From: Acidimicrobiales bacterium
GTDB lineage: Bacteria > Actinomycetota > Acidimicrobiia > Acidimicrobiales > Aldehydirespiratoraceae
DNA length: 64,000 nt
Direction: 5' to 3'
NCBI GenBank assembly: GCA_040219515.1
Contig: JAVJSI010000010.1
Location: 62,001-126,000 of the forward strand
Shown: in pieces, positions 1 through 8,503 of the stretch
How positions within the stretch are numbered: the stretch's first letter is position 1
Layout: each line of letters begins with the position of its first letter
The notes under the pieces: generated by a model
What the model saw: only the letters and a program-made list of their open reading frames with translations
Database searches by the model: none
What the model was told of the DNA's origin: nothing
Position numbers and translations under genes: made by a program

Positions 1-532
1 TCACCCATGAATCGGGTGTCATCTCGGTGCGCACACCGTCGACCTCGATCCAACCCGAGCACACGCCGGTCTGGTGGTAGCGCACCAGGTTGGTGGCCGT
101 GCGATAGGCGCGGCGCCGAAACGACCGCTCCTCCTCGAACGGAGGCACGACCGCGTCGAACAGCCAGTCGAACGCGATGGGCTGGGTGTCGTTGGCCTCG
201 AGCCGAAACCGCACCTTCTGCAGCGGTTCGACGACCTCGTAGTGGAGGGGTCCGATGATCGTGGTGGTCGGCTGCGGTTCGAGTTGCCGGCTGGCCCGCA
301 CGGTGAACTGCTCGACGCCCCGGCTCACTGCGCCGTAGCCGTCCATGACGTTGCGGTTGGTGTACTTGCCGAGCCCGAAGCCGATCTGGAGGCTGCCGTC
401 GCGGGCCATCGCCATGGCGCAGACCTTCTCCGTCCACGACGGATCGCTCGATGCGACCTGGGCGAACGTCTCCGGGATCTGATGGGTGAACCCCTCGTCC
501 TCGGGAAGCAGCGGGCCGAGCGGGTTGGTCAT
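1..532 (-). CDS. Conserved hypothetical protein (DUF7064/7065-like), partial at left edge
   Basis: Read on the minus strand from ATG at 532, the frame stays open for 177 codons to the window edge, so the C-terminus is missing. The start overlaps the stop of the upstream phosphotransferase (ATGA), so the two are translationally coupled. The visible part has no signal peptide or membrane segment. It is rich in beta-strand-like stretches (residues 75-115, ending in a repeated pattern of polar strands). Genes of this kind, lipocalin/hydroxyneurosporene-synthase-like proteins of unknown function, commonly follow APH-type phosphotransferases in actinomycetes. I assign it on that context and general texture only; no catalytic motif is visible. 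Confidence 0.6.
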   Translation of the reverse strand, partial: MTNPLGPLLPEDEGFTHQIPETFAQVASSDPSWTEKVCAMAMARDGSLQIGFGLGKYTNRNVMDGYGAVSRGVEQFTVRASRQLEPQPTTTIIGPLHYEVVEPLQKVRFRLEANDTQPIAFDWLFDAVVPPFEEERSFRRRAYRTATNLVRYHQTGVCSGWIEVDGVRTEMTPDSWV

Positions 533-1674
533 CGGTCCCACCAGCTTCCGTCGATCATCTGCTCGAGCACATGGCGATGAGGGATCACGTCGTCGATGTC
601 GTCGGGCCACTCGCCCTCCCCGAAGTGCACCGAGCGCTCACGGACGCGAGCCATGACGATGGCATGCCGTAGCGCCGCGTAGACCTCGAACCACTCGAAG
701 TTCTGCACTCGACGGCCCGATCGGGTCTCGTAGGTGGCGATCACGTCCTCGCGCCGCAGGAAGCCGGGCATGCCGGGGATCTCGAGGGCGTTGGCGATCT
801 CCTGGAAGAAGGTGTGCAGAAACACCATCCAGGCGAGGTCCATCTCCTGGGGCGCCAGCGCGGCCATCTCCCAGTCGAACGCGGCGACCGGCGCGAATCC
901 ATCGGCCTCGTACATGACATTGCCGATGCGGCTGTCGCCCCAGCTGATCACCGTCGGACCCTCATCGGTGGGCCAGTTCTCGTCGAGCCAGGCGAAGGTG
1001 CGCTCGATGATCGGATGCCGACGATCGCCACGAATCCAGTCGTAGTAGTTCCGCTGGTACTGCACGTGGCGGGCGAGGGGCGTGCTGCCCGACGCCGGTG
1101 TGTCCAGGAACTCGACGTCGAGTCCGTCGATCGCGATGCCGTGGAGGTCGGCCAGGATGCCCACGGTGTGGTCCTGGAGTTCCCGTTGTTGCTGTGGCGA
1201 TGCCTGCAGGAGCCACCCGTCCATCAGATACGGCGGGATGTCGGCCGGTACGCGACCGCTGACCCGGTCCATGACGAAGAACGGCTTGCCGAGCGGACCC
1301 GGGTCGGCTTCGTACCAGCGGGTGTTCGGCACCGGCACGTTGCTGTTGGCGCCGACCAGGTCCATCACCCGGTACTGGAGTTCGAGGTCGTAGGTGGGGA
1401 AGACCGGCACGTCGGCATCGTCGGGCTCCACCCGGGCGACCAGCGCCTGGGTTTCCCGGGATCCCCCCTCCGTCCACGTGGCGTCGAACAGCAGCGTTTC
1501 GCTGGACATGCCGCTGCCATCGGGACTCGTGACCTCCCCGAGGGTGACGTCGGCATCGGCGCCGAGCCGGGAGGTGAGCCAGGCGGTCATGGCGCTGCGA
1601 AGCTCGTTGCGATCGCGACTGGAACGGGTGGGGATGTCGACGGTGTCGGCGTCGTCGTGTGGGGACTCGGACAT
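529..1674 (-). CDS. APH/ACAD10-type phosphotransferase family protein
   Basis: A 381-residue kinase-like phosphotransferase. The catalytic-loop Brenner motif appears at residues 245-252 as WGDSRIGN, with D247 as presumed base and N252 as metal ligand. The canonical His before GD is Trp here. The metal-binding DWE follows at 267-269. These proteins resemble aminoglycoside phosphotransferases but usually sit beside acyl-CoA dehydrogenases; the related N-terminal part of human ACAD10/11 phosphorylates 4-hydroxyacyl-CoAs. Here the divergent neighbours are two acyl-CoA dehydrogenases, which supports a role in acyl-CoA catabolism rather than drug resistance. The ATG at 1674 lies 7 nt from a TAGGTT box, suggesting a leaderless mRNA. 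The substrate is unknown. Confidence 0.85.
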   Translation of the reverse strand: MSESPHDDADTVDIPTRSSRDRNELRSAMTAWLTSRLGADADVTLGEVTSPDGSGMSSETLLFDATWTEGGSRETQALVARVEPDDADVPVFPTYDLELQYRVMDLVGANSNVPVPNTRWYEADPGPLGKPFFVMDRVSGRVPADIPPYLMDGWLLQASPQQQRELQDHTVGILADLHGIAIDGLDVEFLDTPASGSTPLARHVQYQRNYYDWIRGDRRHPIIERTFAWLDENWPTDEGPTVISWGDSRIGNVMYEADGFAPVAAFDWEMAALAPQEMDLAWMVFLHTFFQEIANALEIPGMPGFLRREDVIATYETRSGRRVQNFEWFEVYAALRHAIVMARVRERSVHFGEGEWPDDIDDVIPHRHVLEQMIDGSWWDR

Positions 1675-1681
1675 GGCGGCG

Positions 1682-1750
1682 AACCTACTCTGACGCGCTG
1701 ATGACCACGAAGTGCCCAGCTGCGTGGCGAGGGTTCGGCGCGCCTACCAT
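1682..1750. promoter_or_regulatory. Divergent leaderless promoters for phosphotransferase and acyl-CoA dehydrogenase
   Basis: On the minus strand, TAGGTT (complement of 1682-1687) is 7 nt upstream of the ATG at 1674. On the plus strand, TACCAT at 1745-1750 is 9 nt upstream of the ATG at 1760. No ribosome-binding site separates either box from its start, so both transcripts probably begin at or next to the start codon. No clear -35 box is seen. Confidence 0.5.
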
Positions 1751-1759
1751 CAGCGGCCG

Positions 1760-2953
1760 ATGGACTTGCGCTACACCGAGGAAGAGGAGCACTTCCGCGA
1801 CGAACTGCGGTCGTGGCTCTCCTCCACCCTCCCCGACGTTCCGCCGCTGCCGGCCGACCACACCGACCTGGTCGCTCGGCGCGCCTACGACACGGCGTGG
1901 CAGGCCAGATTGCACGAGGCCGGCTACGCCGGGATCCACTGGCCGGCCGAGTTCGGCGGCCGGGGGAGCACCCCCACCGAGCACCTCATCTTCCTCGAGG
2001 AGACCGAGCGGGCCGGCGCGCCGTATGTCGGTGTGAACTTCGTCGGCCAGCTCCACGCCGGGCCCACCCTCATCGCCGAGGCCACCGACGAGCAGCGGGC
2101 CACCCATCTGGCGCCGATTCTCCGGGGTGACCACGTGTGGTGCCAGGGCTTCTCCGAGCCGGGCGCAGGTTCCGACCTCGCCTCATTGGCCACTCGAGCC
2201 GTCGACGACGGCGATGACTATGTCGTCACCGGCCAGAAGATCTGGACGTCGTTCGCGCAGGTGGCCGACTACTGCGAACTGCTCGTGCGCACCGACACCG
2301 AGGTGCCGAAGCACAAGGGCATCACCTGGATCATCATGCCGATGGATCTCCCCGGCATCGAGATCCGACCGATCGAGACGGCTCTCGGTTCGGGCGAGTT
2401 CGCCGAGATGTTCCTCGACGAGGTGCGCATTCCCAAGGTGAACCGGGTCGGCGACGAGAACGACGGTTGGCGGGTCACCAACGTCACCTTCTCCTTCGAA
2501 CGCGGCACGGCTTTCATCTCCGAGGTGATCTCCTCGCAGCGACTGCTGGCCGACCTCGCCCGCGTGGCCCAGAAGGTCACGCGACGCTCGGGCACGGCCT
2601 GGGACGACATGGGCATCCGTCGCGAGCTCGGCGTGCTCGACGCCGAACTCGACGCGCTCTGGTCACTCACCAAACGCAATGTGAGCCAGGCCCAACGGAC
2701 CGGTTCCGTCGGCCCCGGCGGCTCGGTCTTCAAGCTCGCCTACGCCGATGTGCGCAAGCGCATGGCGGACCTGGCCGAACAGATCCTGGGTCGCGCCGGT
2801 CTCGCCATCGGCGACACGCTCGATCTCAGCGACATGGACCATGTCGCCGAACGCCTCTACACCCTCACGCTGACCATCGCCGCCGGTACCTCCGAGATAC
2901 AGCGCAACATCGTCGGTGAACGGCTGCTCGGCCTGCCGCGGGGAGATCGCTGA
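1760..2953 (+). CDS. Acyl-CoA dehydrogenase, large subunit-like (FadE-type)
   Basis: A 397-residue flavin-dependent acyl-CoA dehydrogenase that should oxidise an acyl-CoA to the 2-enoyl-CoA. The family signature around residues 130-142 (CQGFSEPGAGSDL) and the C-terminal FAD-binding stretch (AGTSEIQRN, ending in GERLLGLPRG) are clear. At the position of the medium-chain enzyme's catalytic Glu (normally YEGT), this protein has AAGT, so the base must lie elsewhere, as in several actinobacterial FadE proteins. An upstream in-frame start at 1712 would add 16 residues, but the start at 1760 aligns with the family and has a TACCAT box 9 nt before it. A second, shorter dehydrogenase follows after 1 nt, suggesting a two-subunit enzyme. 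Confidence 0.92.
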   Translation: MDLRYTEEEEHFRDELRSWLSSTLPDVPPLPADHTDLVARRAYDTAWQARLHEAGYAGIHWPAEFGGRGSTPTEHLIFLEETERAGAPYVGVNFVGQLHAGPTLIAEATDEQRATHLAPILRGDHVWCQGFSEPGAGSDLASLATRAVDDGDDYVVTGQKIWTSFAQVADYCELLVRTDTEVPKHKGITWIIMPMDLPGIEIRPIETALGSGEFAEMFLDEVRIPKVNRVGDENDGWRVTNVTFSFERGTAFISEVISSQRLLADLARVAQKVTRRSGTAWDDMGIRRELGVLDAELDALWSLTKRNVSQAQRTGSVGPGGSVFKLAYADVRKRMADLAEQILGRAGLAIGDTLDLSDMDHVAERLYTLTLTIAAGTSEIQRNIVGERLLGLPRGDR

Positions 2954-2954
2954 C

Positions 2955-3920
2955 ATGGATTTCGAACTGACCGAGGACCAGGAAGCTCTGGCCGAAGGGG
3001 TGGCATCGCTGTGTGCGGGACGCTTCGGCATCGAGGCCGTCCGGGCGATGGAGGAGAGCGGCCTCGATCGAGGTCGCTGGCGTGAACTCGCCGACACCGG
3101 CGTCTTCTCGCTGTGCCTCGCCGAAGCCGACGGTGGCGTCGGCCTCGGATGGGCCGAAGCCGCCGTGGTGTTCGAGCAGCTCGGTCGCCGACTGGTGCCG
3201 GGCCCGCTGGTCGCCACCACCCTGGCCGCCGGTCTGATCGAGGGCGCCGCGGACGGCAGCGTCGTGGTCGCCACGGTCGAGCGCACCTCGGGATCGGCAA
3301 ATGTCGAGCACGCAGTGTGGGCCGACGTGATCGTGATCAGCGACGACGAGGGACTCTGGTCGGTGCCCGCCGAGGAACTCGTCGGCACCGACGCCCGGCA
3401 ACCGCTCGACCCGCTCACTCCCGTGCGCCGGATCCCCGGCCTCCCGAAGGGCGTCCGGATCGCCGACGCCGACGCGGCCGACGAGTGGCGGCTGCACGGA
3501 TCATTCCTCGTCGCTGCGCTCCAACTCGGTGTCGCCATCGGGGCCACCGAACTCGCCGTCGCCTACGCGAAGGAACGGGAACAGTTCGGCCAGCCGATCG
3601 GCCGGTTCCAGGCGGTCAAGCACCGGTGTGCCGACATGATCACCCGAGTCGAGGTGCTGCGTGCCGCCGTCTACGCCGCCGGTGCCACGCTCGACGGCAA
3701 CGGTGTCGGTGCACCCGAACGAAGCGTGGGGGTGGCCAAGATCCTCGCCTCCACCGCCGCCGCGGCGTGCGGCAAGGACTGTGTCCAGGTGCACGGCGGC
3801 ATGGGCTACACCTGGGAGGTCGACGCCCATCTGTACCTCAAGCGGGCGTGGGCCCACGATCTCGCGTTCGCCGATGGCGACGAGTTGGCCGAGGACCTCG
3901 CCGCCGGGTTGGTCTCGTGA
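2955..3920 (+). CDS. Acyl-CoA dehydrogenase, small subunit-like
   Basis: A 321-residue acyl-CoA dehydrogenase homologue, clearly shorter than the usual 380-400. It keeps the C-terminal domain (EREQFGQPIGRFQAVKH near residue 210 and VQVHGGMGYTWE near 280) but has a divergent middle domain without the FSEPGAGSD signature. It also ends without the EGT motif that carries the catalytic Glu. Small partners of this type form alpha2-beta2 heterotetramers with a full-length subunit in steroid side-chain catabolism (FadE26/27, FadE28/29). The ATG at 2955 sits one base after the stop of the large subunit, as expected for a coupled pair. The substrate cannot be read from the sequence. Confidence 0.9.
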   Translation: MDFELTEDQEALAEGVASLCAGRFGIEAVRAMEESGLDRGRWRELADTGVFSLCLAEADGGVGLGWAEAAVVFEQLGRRLVPGPLVATTLAAGLIEGAADGSVVVATVERTSGSANVEHAVWADVIVISDDEGLWSVPAEELVGTDARQPLDPLTPVRRIPGLPKGVRIADADAADEWRLHGSFLVAALQLGVAIGATELAVAYAKEREQFGQPIGRFQAVKHRCADMITRVEVLRAAVYAAGATLDGNGVGAPERSVGVAKILASTAAAACGKDCVQVHGGMGYTWEVDAHLYLKRAWAHDLAFADGDELAEDLAAGLVS

Positions 3921-4525
3921 CCGACCGCCAACGAGTCATCACACTCGACATGGAGGGTGTGGTCACCCCGGAGATCTGGATCGCCGTGGCCGAGGAATCC
4001 GGCGTCGACGAGCTTCGCCGCACCACCCGCGACGAACCCGACTACCAGGTCCTCATGGACTACCGGATCGAGGTGCTCGCGCAGCATGACATCACGTTGT
4101 CGTTCATCCAGGACGTGATTCGCGGGCTCACCGTCCTCGACGGGGCTCGCGACTTCCTCGACGAACTGCGGAGCCGTCATCCGGTGGTGCTGCTGTCCGA
4201 CACCTTCGAGCAGTTCGCCGAGCCGTTCATGGAACAGCTGGGTCGACCCCATCTCCTGTGCCACCGGCTGGGCGTGGAGGACGACCGCGTCGTCTCGTTC
4301 TCACCTCGGGTCGCCGATCCCAAGCGCCGGGCCGTGGAGAGCTACCAGTCCCTCAACTACCACGTGACCGCCATGGGTGATTCGCACAACGACCTGGGCA
4401 TGTTGCTCGCGGCCGACGCCGCCAGCTTCATCCACCCGCCCGACGGCCTCCCCGAGAAATACCCGGAGATGCCGGTCGCTCGTGACTATCGCTCGGCGCT
4501 CGACTGGATCGCGTCGGTCGGCTGA
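3917..4525 (+). CDS. thrH: ThrH-like phosphoserine phosphatase / homoserine phosphotransferase (HAD family)
   Basis: A 202-residue HAD-superfamily phosphatase, the length of Pseudomonas ThrH. Motif I is LDMEGVVTPEIW, with nucleophile D11 and E13 in place of the usual second Asp, which is the ThrH hallmark. Motif II is S94-D-T and motif III K136. Motif IV is GDSHND at 154-159. ThrH hydrolyses phosphoserine and can transfer the phosphate to homoserine. The start is GTG at 3917, overlapping the dehydrogenase stop (GTGA), so the gene is the last of a three-gene operon. Why a serine/threonine enzyme is coupled to acyl-CoA dehydrogenases is unclear; a different small-molecule substrate is possible. 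Confidence 0.87.
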   Translation: MTDRQRVITLDMEGVVTPEIWIAVAEESGVDELRRTTRDEPDYQVLMDYRIEVLAQHDITLSFIQDVIRGLTVLDGARDFLDELRSRHPVVLLSDTFEQFAEPFMEQLGRPHLLCHRLGVEDDRVVSFSPRVADPKRRAVESYQSLNYHVTAMGDSHNDLGMLLAADAASFIHPPDGLPEKYPEMPVARDYRSALDWIASVG

Positions 4526-4547
4526 CCGGCCTGACGGCCGGCCAGCC
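4520..4547. terminator. Hairpin between convergent genes
   Basis: GGCTG-A-CCGGCC, loop TGAC, GGCCGG-C-CAGCC: an 11-bp GC-rich stem with one mismatch, overlapping the thrH stop codon. It lies between the convergent ends of thrH and the binding lipoprotein. It has no T-tract, so it is a weak or bidirectional terminator candidate. Confidence 0.5.
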
Positions 4548-4558
4548 GACGGTGACGA

Positions 4559-5911
4559 TCAGCCCCGCAGGGTGAATGCGGAACCGTCCCAGTCGTAGAC
4601 GAGGCCGGAGTCGTCGTTCATGTAGGCCTTGCCATCGTCGGTCGACGCGGCGCCGGCACTGGTCATCTCGAACGAGAAGCCACCGCTGGTGAGGGCAACG
4701 AAGTCCTCACGGGTGGGGTTGGGCCCGACGGCCTCGAGCGCCGCGGTGAGGAAGTCGAACGAGGCGCACGCCATGAAGGTGGAGGAGAGCGCGTTGAGCT
4801 CCTCCTCCTCCGGGAAGAAGATCACGGTCTCGTCGAGCGCTTCCTCGATCAGTGCGATGCACTCCGGCATGCCGTTGATCCCTTGCTCGGCCACCAGGCC
4901 GGGGTCGGGCACGGCCACCCCGATCATGTCGAGGTTCTCGAGCACGGCGCCGAGGCTGTTCAGCGTGCGCACGCCGATGATCGGTGTGATGAGCGTCATG
5001 GTGTCGCCGAGGCCGTTGTTGTCCAGCGCGTAGGCCGCACCGATCACGCCGTTGCCGACGCCGACCACGTGGGTCACCCCTTCGCTGTTCCAGACCTCGG
5101 CAAACCGGTCGTACTCGGTGAGGGCGGCGGTCGGGTCGTCGGAGTAGCTGACATTGGACACGGTCGTGGCGACGACATCGAGGCCGAGGGACTCGAGGTG
5201 GGCAGTGAGCTGGTCGGCGCGATCGCCGCCCCCGCCCTCTTCAGCGGCGGTCACCGCGATCTTGGCGTCGGCGAGTTCGTCGGTGAGTTGATCGATGCCA
5301 CCGATCATCGCCTGGAACGTGTCGGAGAGAACGCTGTAGAGCAGGTTGTCGGACCGGGCGATCTCGACGTCGAGGAGATCGAGGCCGTTGACCACGAGGG
5401 TGTCACCCAGCTCCGTGTAGCACGTCATCGCGCCGAAGCCGGCCGGGGTTCGGGTGACGACGGCAAACAGCTCGTTGTCCTCGGTCAGCTCGACACACGC
5501 GGCGTCGAAGCCGGTCGTGTCGAGGAGGTCCCACTCGGCGATGACCAGCTCGATCTGGCGTCCGATCACGCCGCCGTTGGCGTTGATGTCGTCGACCACG
5601 ACCTGATAGCGGGCGGCCTGGTCGCCACTGTTGTTGAAGGCGCTGACGTCGGGCATGGCGAGACCGATACGGATGGTGTCTTCGGTGATACCACGGGCGG
5701 AGGCCGTCAGCTCGACATCGCCGTCGACGGAGGTGTCCTCGGGCGTGTCGGTGTCGGACTCGTCGGTATCCGGCTCATCGGTGTCGGGCTCGTCACCCGT
5801 CTCGGTGGTCGTGGTGTCGGAATCCGAGGAATCCGACGAGTCGTCGCCACAGGACGCGGCCACGAGGGCGAACGCGACCAGGAGGCCGAGCAGGAAGATG
5901 AATTTGCGCAT
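4559..5911 (-). CDS. ABC-type substrate-binding lipoprotein (branched-chain amino acid/LivK family), orphan
   Basis: A 450-residue secreted lipoprotein. Residues 1-20 form a signal peptide ending in the lipobox VAAS-C21, so the mature protein is lipid-anchored. Residues 22-65 are a Ser/Asp/Thr-rich linker with repeated DTDEP/DTDES units. A type I periplasmic-binding fold follows, opening ITEDTIRIGLAMPD. No permease or ATPase gene is adjacent. It is a clear paralogue of the gene at 58946, sharing the VELTAS...TEDTIR core start. The minus-strand box TAGAAC (complement of 5918-5923) is 6 nt upstream of the ATG, consistent with leaderless expression. The ligand is unknown; the catabolic neighbours suggest an organic acid or amino acid. 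Confidence 0.87.
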   Translation of the reverse strand: MRKFIFLLGLLVAFALVAASCGDDSSDSSDSDTTTTETGDEPDTDEPDTDESDTDTPEDTSVDGDVELTASARGITEDTIRIGLAMPDVSAFNNSGDQAARYQVVVDDINANGGVIGRQIELVIAEWDLLDTTGFDAACVELTEDNELFAVVTRTPAGFGAMTCYTELGDTLVVNGLDLLDVEIARSDNLLYSVLSDTFQAMIGGIDQLTDELADAKIAVTAAEEGGGGDRADQLTAHLESLGLDVVATTVSNVSYSDDPTAALTEYDRFAEVWNSEGVTHVVGVGNGVIGAAYALDNNGLGDTMTLITPIIGVRTLNSLGAVLENLDMIGVAVPDPGLVAEQGINGMPECIALIEEALDETVIFFPEEEELNALSSTFMACASFDFLTAALEAVGPNPTREDFVALTSGGFSFEMTSAGAASTDDGKAYMNDDSGLVYDWDGSAFTLRG

Positions 5912-6022
5912 CGCGACGTTCTAGTCACCGCAACGTGACGAACCGACATCGGGCGAGGCAGATTCCACTATCTGTCGCGCACGCATCCCTCCGAGTGGGA
6001 CGGCCTCCGACTGGGACGCGTA

Positions 6023-7312
6023 CTACTTGCGGCCCCGCAGGGCCCGGGTCGACAACTCCCGGAAGAACTCTCGATCGGACTGGTCGGGGGCCCGACCGAC
6101 ATGGGTGACCGTGTCGACGTCGCTCGCTTCGGCCCGCAGCGCGGCCGCCGTGCACCGCTCCTCGGGCCGGACGGAGAACGGGTCGAAATCGAAGTGGGCC
6201 ATCGCGTTGCGATGGGTGATCTTGGCGATGGTCTCGTCGTCGACCGAGGCGAACTGCGCGGCCAGACTCTCGGGGGCGAGTGGCCACGAGCTGTCACTGT
6301 GGGGGAAGTCCGATTCCCACATCACGTTGTCGAGGTTGAACTGGTCGAGCAGGCCGATGCCGACCGGATCCTCGATGAAGCAGCAGAGCATGTGGGTCTT
6401 GAAGACGTCGCTGGCGCTGGTCATGCCCGCGGGAAAGGTGTGTTCCGTCCACCCGTGGTGGCGGCGCTGGACGTGGTCGGCTCGCTGGAGGAGGTAGGGG
6501 ATCCAGCCGATGTCGCCCTCGCTGAGCGCGAACTTCAGCGAGGGGAACTTGTGCCAGAGGTCCGACCACAGCAGATCGGCGAGGGTGTACATCGTGCTCA
6601 CGGGCGACAGGTTCATCGGCACCGACTGGGGCGCGTCGAGTGACGTGTTCATGCCCTTCGACGAGGAGCCGATGTGGCAGCACAACACGACGCCCTCGTC
6701 GCTGCACGCGCCGAACAGCGGGTCCCAGAAGCCGGAGTGGATCGACGGCACACCGAGCGCAGCGGGGTTCTCGGAGAACGTGATGGCCCGCACCCCTTTG
6801 GCGGCGAGGCGGCGGACCTCGGCGGCCGCGAGTTCGGCGTCCCACAGCGGCACGAGGCCGCAGGGGATGAAACGGTCCGGGTAGGCGGCGCACCACTCGT
6901 CGACGTGCCAGTCGTTGTAGGCCTGGATCATGACGAGGTTGACGTCGCGGTCGGGGCCCTCGCTCAGCACCTGGCCGGCGAAGCCCGGCCAGTTCGGGAA
7001 GTTGAGCCCGGCCAACTGCCCACCGGCCGACATGTCACGGACCCGCTCGTGCACGTCATAGCAGCCCGGGCGCATCTCGGCGTAGGTGCTCGGGTTCACG
7101 TTGTACATCTCGGGCGGCTTGCCGGCGACCGCATTGAGGCCGAGATTGCGGCCCAATGCCTCGCCGTACCACCACTGCTGGAATCCGTTGGGATCGGTGT
7201 CGACCCGTGGGGCCCGGTCCTTGTAGCGGCCCGGCACGTGGCCGGTGAACATGTCGGCCGGTTCGCAGATGTGGTCGTCGACGCTGATGAGGATGAGGTC
7301 GTCGCTGAGCAT
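6023..7312 (-). CDS. Amidohydrolase family protein (ACMSD-like, amidohydrolase_2)
   Basis: A 429-residue TIM-barrel metal-dependent hydrolase or decarboxylase. The N-terminal metal-binding motif is VDDHICEP (residues 11-18), a central His occurs in CCHIGSSSKG, and the late Asp motif is MWESDFPHSDSSW. These features and the length match the ACMSD-like amidohydrolases common in actinobacterial aromatic and steroid catabolism. The thiolase-like and DUF35 genes lie just upstream on the same strand, with 21 nt between the thiolase stop and this ATG. Together they form a minus-strand operon of DUF35, thiolase-like and amidohydrolase genes. The substrate is unknown. Confidence 0.88.
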   Translation of the reverse strand: MLSDDLILISVDDHICEPADMFTGHVPGRYKDRAPRVDTDPNGFQQWWYGEALGRNLGLNAVAGKPPEMYNVNPSTYAEMRPGCYDVHERVRDMSAGGQLAGLNFPNWPGFAGQVLSEGPDRDVNLVMIQAYNDWHVDEWCAAYPDRFIPCGLVPLWDAELAAAEVRRLAAKGVRAITFSENPAALGVPSIHSGFWDPLFGACSDEGVVLCCHIGSSSKGMNTSLDAPQSVPMNLSPVSTMYTLADLLWSDLWHKFPSLKFALSEGDIGWIPYLLQRADHVQRRHHGWTEHTFPAGMTSASDVFKTHMLCCFIEDPVGIGLLDQFNLDNVMWESDFPHSDSSWPLAPESLAAQFASVDDETIAKITHRNAMAHFDFDPFSVRPEERCTAAALRAEASDVDTVTHVGRAPDQSDREFFRELSTRALRGRK

Positions 7313-7333
7313 TCGCGTCCCTTTCAGAGGGGA

Positions 7334-8503
7334 TCAGGCCCGTCGCAGGACGGCGCCCTGGGGGTTGAAGAAGAAGCCGCCAGGGGTCACGAGGGCGGCC
7401 TGCGCCCCCTCGACCTGGCGGGGTCCGGCCGTGCCGCGGAGCTGATGTACAGCCTCGCGCACATGGCCGGTGCCGCGCGTGGCGCCCTCGGAGAGCGATC
7501 CGCCGTGGGTGTTGACGGGGATGCGGCCGTCGATCTCGATGCGCTGGGCGTCGTCGTTCCAGTGTTCGCGAAGGAACGATTCGGCGCCACCGGGCGGGCA
7601 GAATCCGCAGTTCTCGAACCAGGCCAGGGTGATGATCGTGAAGCCCTCGTAGGGATAGAAGAGGTCGATGTCGTCGATCCAGAGGTCGCTGTGTCGCCGC
7701 AGCTGTTCGACCACGACGTGCTGGCCAGTGCGGTGCAGGCCAACGAGCTGGTCCTCGTCGTTCTTGCCGACGATGCCCGAGGTCGCCGCATGGATCAGGA
7801 CGGGGTGATGAGGGAGCGCGCGAGCCCGTTCCGCAGTGGTGAGCACGAACGCGTCGGCTCCGTCGACCGGCAGGTCCATGTCGTAGATGTTGAGCGGATC
7901 GCGGATCATCCGGGCCGCGTCATAGGCCCCGAAGGAGAGCGGCGTGGCGATCGCGGCGAGCGGGTTGTGAGCCGCGTTGGTGCGCGAGTTGATCGCGATC
8001 CGGGCGAACGGGTCCTTCGACGCGCCGTACTCGTGGATGTAGCGACTCGCCCAGGCGGCGTAGGCCGCGGCCTTGCCGGCATCTTCGGGAATGGGCAGGA
8101 TCGAACTGCGGGTGCCTCGTCGCCACGGGTCGTCGGCCGCTCGTCGGGAGTTCCACGGCCCCATCACCACCGGCGTCACCACGAGGACGTGGTCGGCGGC
8201 GCCGGTGAACACCGCCCGAGCCGCGTCCAGCAGCGAGAACATGGCGACCGGCGTCGGTTTGGTGTGGTGGGTCGCCTCGGTGATGCCGAGGGCAGCAGCG
8301 ATGACCTCGGGCCCGTCGGCCCCGGGCTCGCTGGTGGCCACCACGCCATCGATGTCGGCGGCGGTGAGGCCGGCGTCGCGGATCGCCTCCGTGGCGGCGG
8401 CGAGGGCCATGGCGAGCGGTGACCGGTCTCCGTCGCGGGTGAACCCGGTCGAGCCGAGTCCGACGATGGCCACCTGATCCTTCATCGGGTTGCGGGTCGT
8501 CAT
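7334..8503 (-). CDS. Thiolase-like protein (SCP-x/Ltp2-like), active-site Cys apparently absent
   Basis: A 389-residue thiolase-fold protein. The start ATG at 8503 overlaps the DUF35 stop (ATGA). The N-terminal core IVGLGSTGFTRDGDRSPL and the C-terminal NTHGGSLSEGATRGTGHVREA are typical of the SCP-x/lipid-transfer thiolase group. The region where thiolases carry the nucleophilic Cys (before the helix SLLDAARAVFTGAADHVLVV) reads TPVAMF, without Cys. That loss, together with an adjacent DUF35 partner, is characteristic of Ltp2-type retro-aldolases that cleave steroid side chains instead of doing thiolysis. An aldolase or lyase role is therefore inferred. The neighbouring acyl-CoA ligase and dehydrogenases fit side-chain degradation. 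Confidence 0.85.
   Translation of the reverse strand: MTTRNPMKDQVAIVGLGSTGFTRDGDRSPLAMALAAATEAIRDAGLTAADIDGVVATSEPGADGPEVIAAALGITEATHHTKPTPVAMFSLLDAARAVFTGAADHVLVVTPVVMGPWNSRRAADDPWRRGTRSSILPIPEDAGKAAAYAAWASRYIHEYGASKDPFARIAINSRTNAAHNPLAAIATPLSFGAYDAARMIRDPLNIYDMDLPVDGADAFVLTTAERARALPHHPVLIHAATSGIVGKNDEDQLVGLHRTGQHVVVEQLRRHSDLWIDDIDLFYPYEGFTIITLAWFENCGFCPPGGAESFLREHWNDDAQRIEIDGRIPVNTHGGSLSEGATRGTGHVREAVHQLRGTAGPRQVEGAQAALVTPGGFFFNPQGAVLRRA

Noticed and set aside
5745-5800. Short tandem repeats as a possible CRISPR or microsatellite
   Set aside because: They code for the Asp/Thr/Ser-rich linker of the lipoprotein and have no spacers.
6674-8422. A 582-codon plus-strand frame opposite the amidohydrolase and thiolase-like genes
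   Set aside because: Shadow frame; the minus-strand genes have clear motifs and coupled starts.
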